DNA of 41,930 bases. It comes from Candidatus Kryptoniota bacterium (GTDB lineage Bacteria > Bacteroidota > Ignavibacteria > Kryptoniales > JAKASW01). Below are positions 15,764 to 23,538 of the stretch, in pieces. Location of the stretch: positions 1 through 41,930 of the forward strand of contig JAHECO010000033.1 of NCBI GenBank assembly GCA_024641705.1, written 5' to 3'. The notes under the pieces are model-generated. The model saw nothing but the letters and a program-made list of their open reading frames with translations. It was not told the DNA's origin and did no database searches. The position numbers were made by a program, and so were the translations under genes. Each line of letters opens with the position of its first letter. Position 1 is the stretch's first letter.

Positions 15764-16657
15764 ATGAAGAACAGCTACTCAACGCGGGAACTGGCCGACA
15801 TGCTGTCGGTCAACGAGTCCACCGTCAAGAGGTGGGCAGACAGCGGGTTCATCGAGTGCGTCAAAACCAAAGGCGGACACCGGAAGTTTCCAGTCAGAAG
15901 CGTCCTCAAATTCGTACACGAAAACAGGATGAACGCCCCCTCCCTTTCGCTGTCGGAATTCGACGGGAAGGACGTACAGGCGCATCTGAGCGCGGGATTC
16001 GTGGACGTCCTTGTCCCTCCTCTGAAAGAGGCGGCCCTCCAGGGCGACTCCTATGAAGTCCAGAGGATAATGCGCACGGGGTTCGTTTCACAGCCCGACC
16101 TCATCATATTCTACACGAAGCTCGTATTCCCTTCCCTCGTCGAGATAGGCACCGGATGGGAAAACGGCGAACTCGGAGTGGACAGCGAACATCTCGCAAC
16201 GCAGGCCATCAAGTCGGCGCTCTTCAGGTTTCAGTCGGAGATATTCGTAAAAGAACCGAACGGACTTACCGCGGTCGTTTCGTGTTTCGAGGGTGAGGTA
16301 CACGACATCGCCATCATGTGCGTCGCAAGCTACCTGACTTCGGAGGGATGGAGAGTCTACCACCTCGGCCAGGACATACCCACCGCAGATCTCGCAGCTT
16401 TCACCAGGGTGAAGAAGCCGAACCTTGTCGCCATGAGCGCAGACATCGTCGAAAACGAGAGAAGTTTCGTTTTCAGTATCAACAACAAGATCGTGCCTGC
16501 CGCCAAGAAGGTTGGAGCGATGACGATCCTGGGCGGGTCAGGTGTACCCGCCCGGTTCGCAGGACGCGTGAAGTGCGACCTCCTGTCTGAAGATATCTCG
16601 GACATGAGGAAGGTCCACGAAGGAATGTTGAACGAGAGAACTGCGGGGACAAAATGA
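15764..16657 (+). CDS. carH: CarH/LitR-like MerR-type regulator with cobalamin-binding photoreceptor domain
   Basis: A 297-residue DNA-binding light sensor. In the family, adenosylcobalamin-bound tetramers repress in the dark and light breaks the Co-C bond and releases DNA. Residues 5-52 form a MerR/excisionase-type helix-turn-helix ending GGHRKFP. About 75-160 is the four-helix bundle with the diagnostic W-x9-EH motif (W132, E142, H143). About 167-290 is the B12-binding Rossmann domain with E-x-H (E178, H180) and the GG-S-G pattern near 257-260. Two family positions differ: Glu133 follows W132 where the Thermus protein has the His that caps cobalt after light, and Ala183 replaces the last Gly of ExHxxG. 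The gene heads the carotenoid operon behind a promoter and repeat operator, and its stop overlaps the next gene (ATGA). Confidence 0.9.
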   Translation: MKNSYSTRELADMLSVNESTVKRWADSGFIECVKTKGGHRKFPVRSVLKFVHENRMNAPSLSLSEFDGKDVQAHLSAGFVDVLVPPLKEAALQGDSYEVQRIMRTGFVSQPDLIIFYTKLVFPSLVEIGTGWENGELGVDSEHLATQAIKSALFRFQSEIFVKEPNGLTAVVSCFEGEVHDIAIMCVASYLTSEGWRVYHLGQDIPTADLAAFTRVKKPNLVAMSADIVENERSFVFSINNKIVPAAKKVGAMTILGGSGVPARFAGRVKCDLLSEDISDMRKVHEGMLNERTAGTK

Positions 16658-17583
16658 AGATAGCGATAACCGGCGGGACCGGCCTCATCGGCAGAGGACT
16701 GACTGCATTCCTTCTCGCCAAGGGACACGAAGTAACCGTGCTGTCCCGGGATCCGAGCGGTGCAGTCAGGCGTTCCGACCCGAAAGCCCGAGCCTTGAGA
16801 TGGGCAATGGATAACAGAATCGAGCTCGTGAGGGAACTGGGCGGCGTAGACATATTCGTCAACCTGGCGGGCGAGAACATCGGCTCGTCCCTCTGGACCC
16901 GCTCGAAACGGAAGCGCATACTGGAAAGCCGGCTGTCCGCAGGGATCCTCCTGACCGACATCGTCACTTCCCTTCCCAGGAAACCTGAGGTGCTTGTCCA
17001 GGCTTCTGCAGTAGGAATCTACGGCTCCCGCGGAGAAGAGATCCTCGACGAAACCTCTTCAGCGGGCGATGGTTTCCTGGCAGACGTGGTCCGCCGGTGG
17101 GAGGATTCGACAAAGGATGCCGAAACAGCGGGTGTCCGGCGAATAATCATCAGAACAGGAGTCGTGCTCGCTCCACATGGCGGCGCTTTTCCGAAGCTGG
17201 CGATACCTTACAGGCTCCTGTTCGGGATGGTGCTCGGCTCCGGCAAACAGTGGCTCCCGTGGATTCACTATTCGGACGAGCTGGAAGCGATCTACTTCCT
17301 TATGACACAGAAGTCCTCTTCCGGAGTTTACAATCTCGTATCACCAAACCCTGCACGGATGGAGGAGGTCTGCGCGGCAATAGGCGAGGCGCTGCACCGG
17401 CCCGGTAGCTTACACATCCCCGGGTATCTGCTGAGACTGGGGCTCGGACAGATGGCCGAGGAAACAATCCTGACGAGTCAGAGGGTCAAGCCTTCGCGAT
17501 TGGCTGAGGCGGGGTTCGGATTCAAATACGCGGCCTTAAAAGCCTCGATCGCCCGGATCATTTCCGAAGGAGACACAGAATAA
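16654..17583 (+). CDS. TIGR01777/YfcH-type NAD(P)-dependent epimerase-like protein
   Basis: A 309-residue short-chain-type oxidoreductase of unknown substrate. The N-terminus has GGTGLIGRGL, the nucleotide-binding motif of extended SDR proteins, followed by NLAGENIGSSLW and the ASAVGIYGSRGEE block typical of TIGR01777 proteins; the C-terminal domain (LGLGQMAEETILTSQRVKP) is also family-like. It is embedded between carH and the lycopene cyclase genes with overlapping start (ATGA) and stop (TAATG), so it is presumably light-induced with them. Homologues are known near light-response and photolyase genes in some bacteria, but a carotenoid reaction is not established. Confidence 0.85.
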   Translation: MKIAITGGTGLIGRGLTAFLLAKGHEVTVLSRDPSGAVRRSDPKARALRWAMDNRIELVRELGGVDIFVNLAGENIGSSLWTRSKRKRILESRLSAGILLTDIVTSLPRKPEVLVQASAVGIYGSRGEEILDETSSAGDGFLADVVRRWEDSTKDAETAGVRRIIIRTGVVLAPHGGAFPKLAIPYRLLFGMVLGSGKQWLPWIHYSDELEAIYFLMTQKSSSGVYNLVSPNPARMEEVCAAIGEALHRPGSLHIPGYLLRLGLGQMAEETILTSQRVKPSRLAEAGFGFKYAALKASIARIISEGDTE

Positions 17584-17903
17584 TGGTGGGAATACACAAT
17601 CTGACCTACCTCGCCGTCGATCTGTTTATCCTTCTTCCGTTCGTGATCAAGATCAACGACCCGAGGCTCCGACTCCGAAAGAATCTTCGTTCGATCGCAA
17701 TCTCAACGTCTGTCGTGTTAGTCATCTTCATCATCTGGGATTTCTTCGCGGTGCAGGCGGGCGTTTGGGGATTCAATCCGCACTACATAATCGGCATCGA
17801 TCTGGCGGGAGTTCCGATAGAAGAGATATTGTTTTTCGTTGCCGTGCCTGTGACTTCAGTGCTGGTCTGGGAAGCTACCGGTTTCTGGGAAGGACGACAA
17901 TGA
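17583..17903 (+). CDS. crtYc: Lycopene cyclase small subunit CrtYc-like
   Basis: One half of the heterodimeric membrane lycopene cyclase that forms beta-ionone rings on lycopene. The 106-residue protein has three membrane segments and the signature P-I-E-E-I-L-F-F (PxEExxFF) in the loop before the last segment. The ATG shares a base with the upstream stop and its own stop overlaps crtYd as ATGA. In Bacteroidota and Actinobacteria the two halves are either separate, as here, or fused to a CarR/CrtYcd protein. Assignment rests on the motif, topology and context. Confidence 0.87.
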   Translation: MVGIHNLTYLAVDLFILLPFVIKINDPRLRLRKNLRSIAISTSVVLVIFIIWDFFAVQAGVWGFNPHYIIGIDLAGVPIEEILFFVAVPVTSVLVWEATGFWEGRQ

Positions 17904-18199
17904 GTTATACAATCCCGGCCGTGATAGCAGCAGTTTTAACTGTGTCGCTGGATCTGCTGATATTACGCACGAAGGTTTTACTGACGCGGCACTTCCGAAG
18001 GATGATCGGATTCATGGCGATTGGATTTCTTTTGTGCAACGGCGTGCTGACGGCCGTGCCGGTCGTCACTTACAATCCATCCGACATGCTGGGAATAAGA
18101 ATCTTCACCATACCGATCGAAGATTTCGTCTACGGTTTTTCTCTGATCACACTGACGATCTCGATCTACGAGTTTATAAATAGAAGGGAACAAAAATGA
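17900..18199 (+). CDS. crtYd: Lycopene cyclase small subunit CrtYd-like
   Basis: The partner half of the heterodimeric lycopene cyclase. The 99-residue protein starts at the ATG overlapping the crtYc stop; an open frame further upstream lies inside crtYc and is discounted. It has three hydrophobic segments and the matching signature [11 protein letters not shown], the second acidic PxE(E/D) motif. Only the paired product is expected to be active, which fits the tight coupling of the two genes. The stop overlaps folE as ATGA. Confidence 0.86.
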   Translation: MSYTIPAVIAAVLTVSLDLLILRTKVLLTRHFRRMIGFMAIGFLLCNGVLTAVPVVTYNPSDMLGIRIFTIPIEDFVYGFSLITLTISIYEFINRREQK

Positions 18200-18858
18200 A
18201 CGCCTATCCGTTGACAATAAGGAAGCGCAGGGAGCTTGCCTATAACCATCATACAAACGACCCGGTTTCTGAAATGGAAGCCCGGTCGGATAACCACCTT
18301 GAGATCGCAAAGGCCAGTTACCGGGATCTGATAATTCAGGCCGAAGAAAACGTGTACCGCGAGGGGCTGCTGAAGACTCCTCACCGGGCAGTGAAAGCCT
18401 GGGATTTTCTCACAAGCGGATACTCATCCGACCCGGCAGAAATCCTCAGGGCAGCTGTTTTCGAGGAAGATTTCGACAACATGGTCCTGGTGAAAGACAT
18501 CAAATTCTACTCGCTTTGCGAACACCATCTCCTTCCCTTCTTCGGGAAGGTCCACGTCGCCTACATACCTGCAGGGAGAATAGTCGGACTGAGCAAGATA
18601 CCGCGTGCCGTAGACGCTCTCGCGAGGCGGCTCCAGGTGCAGGAGAGGCTGACGAAAGAGATTGCCGACGTGATCGAAGAAACGCTTCACCCGAGCGGCG
18701 TCGCAGTCGCCGCAGAAGCGTTTCACATGTGCATGATGATGCGTGGCGTCGAGAAACAGAACTCCACAACCGCGACGACCTACTTCACCGGGTCATTCGA
18801 CAGTGACCCGAAAGTCCAGGAAAGGTTCTTCAACTCACTGAGAGGAAGTGTCCGATGA
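18196..18858 (+). CDS. folE: GTP cyclohydrolase I (FolE)
   Basis: Converts GTP to 7,8-dihydroneopterin triphosphate, the first step to folate and other pterins. The 220-residue protein has the zinc ligands C108 and H111 in [12 protein letters not shown] and C179 in FHMCMMMRG, plus the GTP-site motifs GLSKIPR and RLQVQERLT. The first 35 residues are a variable extension. It is unusual in sitting inside a carotenoid operon, overlapped at both ends (ATGA). In several bacteria LitR/CarH regulons include folE together with photolyase genes, whose antenna cofactor is a folate; no photolyase is in this window. It may be a light-induced second copy. Confidence 0.95.
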   Translation: MNAYPLTIRKRRELAYNHHTNDPVSEMEARSDNHLEIAKASYRDLIIQAEENVYREGLLKTPHRAVKAWDFLTSGYSSDPAEILRAAVFEEDFDNMVLVKDIKFYSLCEHHLLPFFGKVHVAYIPAGRIVGLSKIPRAVDALARRLQVQERLTKEIADVIEETLHPSGVAVAAEAFHMCMMMRGVEKQNSTTATTYFTGSFDSDPKVQERFFNSLRGSVR

Positions 18859-20348
18859 GGAAAAGAATAGCCATTGTGGGCGCAGGGCTTGCGGGACTAT
18901 CAGCGGCCGCGCTTCTCGCGAAGAAAGGATTCGACGTAACCGTCTTCGAGAAGAACGCGACCCCCGGAGGCAGGGCCAACCGCCTTGTCACCCCCGAAGG
19001 TTTCACATTCGATACGGGCCCGACGCTCCTGCTGATGCTCAGTTCACTCAAAAAGCTTTTCAAGAAGCTCGACAGAGACCTGAACGACTACATGCAGCTT
19101 AAGCTTCTCGAACCAAGCTACCGGGTTTTCTACAGCGACGGCACCGAGTTCAATTCGAGTACGAACATCGCCCTGATGACGAAGGAGATCAGGGAGAAGC
19201 TTCAAAATGAAAAGGAGATCGAGAGCTACCTGAGATTCTTTAGTTATCTTTCCAGGCTGTACAGGCTGACGATACCGCATTTCGTCGACAGGAATTACCG
19301 GAGACTCTCAGACTTCATTAATCCGAAATCGCTTTACTACCTGGCGACTCTCAAGATGCTAGGCTCCCTCTACCGTAAGGTTAGCAGCTACTTCGAGGAC
19401 GAGCGGCTGAGGATGCTCTTCAGTTTTCAGACGATGTATCTGGGAATTTCTCCGTTCGAGGCCCCTTCGGTCTACGGTGTCGTGACGTACATGGAGAGCG
19501 GCGAGGGCATTTACTTCCCTGTCGGGGGGATGTATAAGATTGTGGAGAGTCTTGAAAGAGTTGCCAAAGAATACGGAGTTAATTTCAGATACAACTCCGA
19601 GATCACGAAGATAGAGAAAGAGGGAGGACGGGCAGCCTCTCTCACGATCAATAATTCCACGACAGAAAAGTTCGACGTCTACCTTGTAAATGCGGATCTT
19701 CCCTACGCCTACGAGACGCTGCTCGGGGAAACACCGAAGAAGAACGTCGTTCCTCAGAACGGCGATCTCAAAACATCATCATCGGCTTACATGATGTATC
19801 TGGGGGTGGACAAGCAGTACACCCACCTTCTTCACCACAACGTCGTATTCTCCGCCGACTACAAGCGCAACCTCGACGACATCTTCGAAAGACAGGTACT
19901 GCCGGACGATCCGGCCTTCTACGTCTGCATACCGAATCGGTCAGACCCGTCGCTGGCGCCGGAAGGGAGCGACGCGATATACGTGCTCGTGCCGGTACCG
20001 CATAGAACACCGAATGTCGACTGGGAGAGGGATGAGCCCGCATTTCGTGAGACGGTCCTTAAGAGGATGTCCGAAAGGCTCGGCATGACTGACATAAAGG
20101 ACCACATAGTTTACCAAAAGACATTCACCCCCGACGACTGGGCGAGCCAGTACAACTTGTGGAAAGGATCGGCATTCGGGCTGAGCCATTCCTTCTTCCA
20201 GTCGGCATACTTCAGGCCGCAGAACAAGTCGAAGACGCTGGAGAACGTGTACTTTGCCGGCGCCAGCACGGTCCCGGGGAACGGGATCCCGATGGTGATC
20301 ATTTCAGGAAGCCTGGCCGCGGCAAGAATAGAGGAGGATATGTCATGA
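18855..20348 (+). CDS. crtI: Phytoene desaturase (CrtI)
   Basis: FAD enzyme introducing the double bonds that turn colourless phytoene into lycopene (usually four steps). The 497-residue protein starts with the dinucleotide motif [17 protein letters not shown] and [12 protein letters not shown], and ends with the CrtI signature region [20 protein letters not shown]. It is of normal length. Some residues around 60-75 ([12 protein letters not shown]) replace the usual loop near DTGPT but do not affect recognisable motifs. A neighbouring cyclase pair and CrtB support the lycopene product. Overlaps folE and crtB by ATGA. Confidence 0.95.
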   Translation: MRKRIAIVGAGLAGLSAAALLAKKGFDVTVFEKNATPGGRANRLVTPEGFTFDTGPTLLLMLSSLKKLFKKLDRDLNDYMQLKLLEPSYRVFYSDGTEFNSSTNIALMTKEIREKLQNEKEIESYLRFFSYLSRLYRLTIPHFVDRNYRRLSDFINPKSLYYLATLKMLGSLYRKVSSYFEDERLRMLFSFQTMYLGISPFEAPSVYGVVTYMESGEGIYFPVGGMYKIVESLERVAKEYGVNFRYNSEITKIEKEGGRAASLTINNSTTEKFDVYLVNADLPYAYETLLGETPKKNVVPQNGDLKTSSSAYMMYLGVDKQYTHLLHHNVVFSADYKRNLDDIFERQVLPDDPAFYVCIPNRSDPSLAPEGSDAIYVLVPVPHRTPNVDWERDEPAFRETVLKRMSERLGMTDIKDHIVYQKTFTPDDWASQYNLWKGSAFGLSHSFFQSAYFRPQNKSKTLENVYFAGASTVPGNGIPMVIISGSLAAARIEEDMS

Positions 20349-21304
20349 CCCATATCTCGCCTAATTCAGACAGGGTTCAGCACCTTCGGTTATCGCTCAA
20401 GTGGTCGAGAGAGATGACGAAGGTATTCTCGAAGGGCTTCTATCTTTCGACCTTTCTCATGCCCGCCCGGCTCAGACGGGACGTTTTCGCGCTGTACGGG
20501 TACTGCCGGTACACGGACAACATCGGAGACTCGCCCAGGGAGCGGAGCCTTGAAGAAGTTGGATTCGAACTCGATCACTGGCGGAAGGAGCTGAAATCGG
20601 CCTACAAGAGCGGGGAATCGCAGAACCCGATTATGAACGCGTTCGTGCACGTGGCGCTGGAAAAGGAAATACCGATCGAGCTTCCCCTCGAACTCATCGA
20701 CGGTGTTCAGTCCGACATCCAGTGCGATTCGTACCCCGACTTCAACTCGCTCCGGAAATTCTGTTACCAGGTGGCATCCGTTGTCGGCGTGATGATGACT
20801 CACGTGATCGGTTACCGCGACCGAGCGGCTTTCCAGCACGCGGAGTCGCTCGGCATCGCGATGCAGCTCACGAACATTCTTCGCGACGTCAACGAGGACT
20901 GGCAGCTTCACAGGAAGATCTTCATCCCCGTGGACGACATGGCACGATTCGGCGTGACAAGCGACGACATCGCATCAGGAATCGTATCGGAGCGCTTCGT
21001 TTCCCTGATGAAGTTCGAGATAGAACGCGCGAGAGGATATTACCAGGACGCCCAACGGGGCATAGCTCTTCTGTCGAAACGCGGACGCTCATCCATCACA
21101 GCCGCGGCTGAGATATACGCGTCCATACTCGACGAGATAGAAAAGCGGGACTACGATGTATTCTCGTCGAGGCCCGTAGTCAGTGTCCCGAAGAAGATTG
21201 CCGTCATGGTCCGGACCAGGGCTCTCAGCCCCTTCCCAAGCAAGGGCGAGACCCATCAAGGAAATCTGGTGCCGGAAAGGACGAAGGAAATCGATGCATA
21301 CTGA
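20345..21304 (+). CDS. crtB: Phytoene synthase (CrtB)
   Basis: Condenses two geranylgeranyl diphosphates to phytoene, the committed step of carotenoid synthesis. The start is the ATG overlapping the crtI stop, giving 319 residues; the longer frame lies in crtI. Both Asp-rich Mg-diphosphate motifs are present: D58-N-I-G-D62 in YCRYTDNIGD and D-V-N-E-D in LTNILRDVNEDW, plus the C-terminal YYQDAQRG region. The first motif is DNIGD instead of the common DDIVD, keeping both outer aspartates. No geranylgeranyl diphosphate synthase gene is in the window. Confidence 0.95.
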   Translation: MTHISPNSDRVQHLRLSLKWSREMTKVFSKGFYLSTFLMPARLRRDVFALYGYCRYTDNIGDSPRERSLEEVGFELDHWRKELKSAYKSGESQNPIMNAFVHVALEKEIPIELPLELIDGVQSDIQCDSYPDFNSLRKFCYQVASVVGVMMTHVIGYRDRAAFQHAESLGIAMQLTNILRDVNEDWQLHRKIFIPVDDMARFGVTSDDIASGIVSERFVSLMKFEIERARGYYQDAQRGIALLSKRGRSSITAAAEIYASILDEIEKRDYDVFSSRPVVSVPKKIAVMVRTRALSPFPSKGETHQGNLVPERTKEIDAY

Positions 21305-21334
21305 GAGAGCCGGATCACCGAAAAGGGAGAATGA

Positions 21335-21796
21335 ATGACAGCGATAGATATATTAATCAGGATCGTAGTGACATTGTTCTTCTTTGGTTTCATGGAAATC
21401 ATGGCCTGGGCAACGCACAAATACGTGATGCACGGATTCCTCTGGGTTCTTCACAAGGATCACCACATGCCAGACCATAAGAAGCTGGAGAGGAACGACC
21501 TCTTCGCGCTATTTTTCGCGCTGCCGAGCATCGTCCTAATTGCGCTCGGAGCAGCTGACGATTTCAATCTGCTCTTCTTCGCCGGGCTGGGCATAGCCTT
21601 CTACGGGATGACATATTTCTGGTTCCACGACATCGTCGTTCACCAGCGGCTTAACATTCTCAACAAGTACCGGAACAGGTATCTTGACTCGATAATCTCG
21701 GCGCATCTCGACCATCATCGCGGCAGGGGCAACTACGGGTTCCTGTTCATGGTTCCCCCGCGCTATTTTGCCGACCGAAACCCGGCGGTAAAATAA
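21335..21796 (+). CDS. crtZ: Beta-carotene hydroxylase (CrtZ)
   Basis: Di-iron membrane enzyme hydroxylating the beta-ionone rings at C3, so the operon end product is probably zeaxanthin or a derivative. The 153-residue protein has the four histidine clusters of the fatty-acid-hydroxylase superfamily in order: HKYVMH, HKDHH, HDIVVHQR and HLDHH, between hydrophobic helices. An SD (GGGAGAATGA) precedes the ATG. It lies 30 bases after crtB, the only non-overlapping junction in the operon. Confidence 0.93.
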   Translation: MTAIDILIRIVVTLFFFGFMEIMAWATHKYVMHGFLWVLHKDHHMPDHKKLERNDLFALFFALPSIVLIALGAADDFNLLFFAGLGIAFYGMTYFWFHDIVVHQRLNILNKYRNRYLDSIISAHLDHHRGRGNYGFLFMVPPRYFADRNPAVK

Positions 21797-21834
21797 CGGC
21801 CGCCGCGCGCAACAATGTAGAATCAGGCGCCAAG

Positions 21835-21847
21835 CTAGTCGAACTAG
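21835..21847. promoter_or_regulatory. Palindrome CTAGT-CGA-ACTAG against a -35 box
   Basis: Perfect 5-base arms around 3 bases, ending one base before the TTGACA of the next promoter; the embedded AACTAGTT is itself palindromic. Position suits a regulator of the downstream methyltransferase gene. Called from symmetry alone. Confidence 0.4.
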
Positions 21848-21876
21848 TTGACAATATGCTGGGACCTTTCTAAATT
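21848..21876 (+). promoter_or_regulatory. Sigma-70-like promoter of the methyltransferase gene
   Basis: TTGACA (21848-21853), 17 bases, TAAATT (21871-21876), leaving about 80 bases of leader before the start at 21962. It suggests that this gene is transcribed separately from the carotenoid operon. Confidence 0.6.
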
Positions 21877-21961
21877 CGGCGGTCAGGTTTCTATCCATAT
21901 CCCTAAAGCACCTCTAACTGGAACACGAGAGTTCAAACAAAGTCTGTGTGGAGATGAGGGC

Positions 21962-22723
21962 ATGAAACAGTGGTATGAAATGCTGTTCGAGAATTACGGC
22001 GCGAAATACGACAAGGAGCCGTTTACACAGGGAACCGTTGGAGAGTGCGATTTCATCGAGACTGAAATCTGCCGCGACAAAACAGCCAGGATACTCGACG
22101 TCGGATGCGGCACGGGGCGACACGCCATAGAGCTCGCTAGGCGCGGGTACTCAATCACCGGCATCGATCTCTCCGACTCGATGCTTCAGCGGGCACGTGA
22201 GAAAGCAGCACGTGAAAATGTCCGTGCAGATTTCAGGAAGGAAGATGCCAGGGATCTTCCCTTCGAGGACGAATACGATCTGGTTATAATGCTGTGCGAA
22301 GGAGCGTTCCCTCTCATGGAAACCGACGAGATGAACTTCCTGATATTGAGTGGCGCAGCAAAGGCGCTGAGGAAAGGCGGGAAACTAATCTTTACGACCT
22401 TGAACGGTCTCTTTCCCCTTTTTCATTCGATCAAAGATTTCATAGACTCGCATTCAAGCGAAGGGGGCGCCACTTCCGAACGGATGAGTTTCGACCTGAT
22501 GACTTTTAGGGACCGCAACATCACACGCGTGGAAGACGACTTGGGAAACTCGAAAGAAGTGCAGTGCGACGAGCGGTACTACGTCCCCTCCGAAATAACA
22601 TGGATGCTGAAGTCGTTGGGATTCCGTACCGTGGAGATATTCGGCGCAAAACTAGGCGAGTTCAGTCGGAGCGACAAACTGACGACGGAAGACTTCGAAA
22701 TGCTCGTCATAGCCGAGAAGTAA
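21962..22723 (+). CDS. SAM-dependent methyltransferase (class I, Methyltransf_25/11-like)
   Basis: A 253-residue cytosolic protein with the class I SAM motifs: ILDVGCGTGRHAIELARRG (motif I), GIDLSDSML (acidic end of strand 2), KEDARDLPF (motif II) and LRKGGKLIF (motif IV region). The start at 21962 follows GGAGATGAGGGC and is preferred over an earlier in-frame ATG at 21848, which lies inside the promoter. The acceptor substrate is unknown. Proximity to the crt genes makes carotenoid modification conceivable, but the separate promoter argues for caution. Confidence 0.85.
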   Translation: MKQWYEMLFENYGAKYDKEPFTQGTVGECDFIETEICRDKTARILDVGCGTGRHAIELARRGYSITGIDLSDSMLQRAREKAARENVRADFRKEDARDLPFEDEYDLVIMLCEGAFPLMETDEMNFLILSGAAKALRKGGKLIFTTLNGLFPLFHSIKDFIDSHSSEGGATSERMSFDLMTFRDRNITRVEDDLGNSKEVQCDERYYVPSEITWMLKSLGFRTVEIFGAKLGEFSRSDKLTTEDFEMLVIAEK

Positions 22724-22765
22724 CTTCCCTACAGTATCCGCGAAGTAGCAGGCCCTATCCGGCAT

Positions 22766-23182
22766 TCACTGCGGACGTGGCCTGGGGGTCTGATTCTGCT
22801 GAGGCTGGTTCGCCGCGCGCTCCCGGGCTGCACCCTGGCCTGATTGGGGATTCGGGTTGTTGACGGCAGGAGCTGGCGTCTGTGTGCCGGAACCTGAGGA
22901 TGGCGCCACTGCACGCTCTCTAACGGCGTTCGAGCTTGCCGGTGCATTGACGACCGGACTTCTCGTTGAGCCTTGAGTGCGTGCCCTTGTCGGCTCGGTG
23001 CTGACGGGCTGTTCGACCGGCGTCGATACCGGCGCATAGATTACGGGAGGTGGCGGCGGCACGTAAGGTGGAGGGGGCGGGCAGCTTCCGTCATTCGTCG
23101 CGGAATACTGATCCGTAATGTAGACGACCGCATAGCACGATTGGATGAAGAAGGCTGTCAGGATCAGGAGAAGTGGTTTCAT
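22766..23182 (-). CDS. Proline-rich low-complexity probable lipoprotein
   Basis: A 138-residue exported protein of unknown function. Residues 1-16 form a short signal with a lipobox-like I-Q-S-C16; a second Cys lies at about 34. The remainder is disordered-looking: a polyproline tract (PPPPPYVPPPPP) followed by Pro/Gln/Ser/Ala/Arg-rich sequence ending in PRPRPQ. Such tails typically span or line the cell envelope. AAGGAG precedes the ATG. It converges on the methyltransferase gene with a 42-base gap. No homology-based function can be given, and the lipobox is non-ideal. Confidence 0.7.
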   Translation of the reverse strand: MKPLLLILTAFFIQSCYAVVYITDQYSATNDGSCPPPPPYVPPPPPVIYAPVSTPVEQPVSTEPTRARTQGSTRSPVVNAPASSNAVRERAVAPSSGSGTQTPAPAVNNPNPQSGQGAARERAANQPQQNQTPRPRPQ

Positions 23183-23538
23183 GGTTCGCGCTCCTTTCTT
23201 CGTTTGCTTTCCATCTGCTCTCTAATCTCTATGACGTTCCAACCCGAAGTCGGTTGCTTGTGTCCAATGACAACCGCGATTAATCTTTGTTAATTTTTAA
23301 TCCAATCATTCTCCTGTCGGTCAATATGTCTGTGGTCCGCAACTCCGTTTCGCTACTTTTCCCCGGGAATACTTGCCCAAAAGAGGCGCGGGCCTCATCG
23401 ACCGCAAAGATTGACCCCGTGTAGCGGATCACGACGAGTTGATGTTTTGCGAACTCCGGCATAATTTGCTTCAAACCAAGACATCGAGTTGCGCGATTCA
23501 GGGCGCAACATACGCCGAGCAAAATAAGGGGATGTTTT
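23183..23538. other. Divergent intergenic region between the lipoprotein and the AsnB-like gene
   Basis: 356 bases without a convincing gene. It must hold the leftward lipoprotein promoter, for which no clear match was found, and the rightward promoter at 23439-23467. A minus-strand open frame across it (23280-23627) overlaps the start of the AsnB-like gene and has no start signal or family resemblance. Confidence 0.5.
23439..23467 (+). promoter_or_regulatory. Possible promoter of the AsnB-like gene
   Basis: TTGATG (23439-23444), 17 bases, TAATTT (23462-23467), about 70 bases before the start codon. Moderate match to the sigma-70 consensus. Confidence 0.4.
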
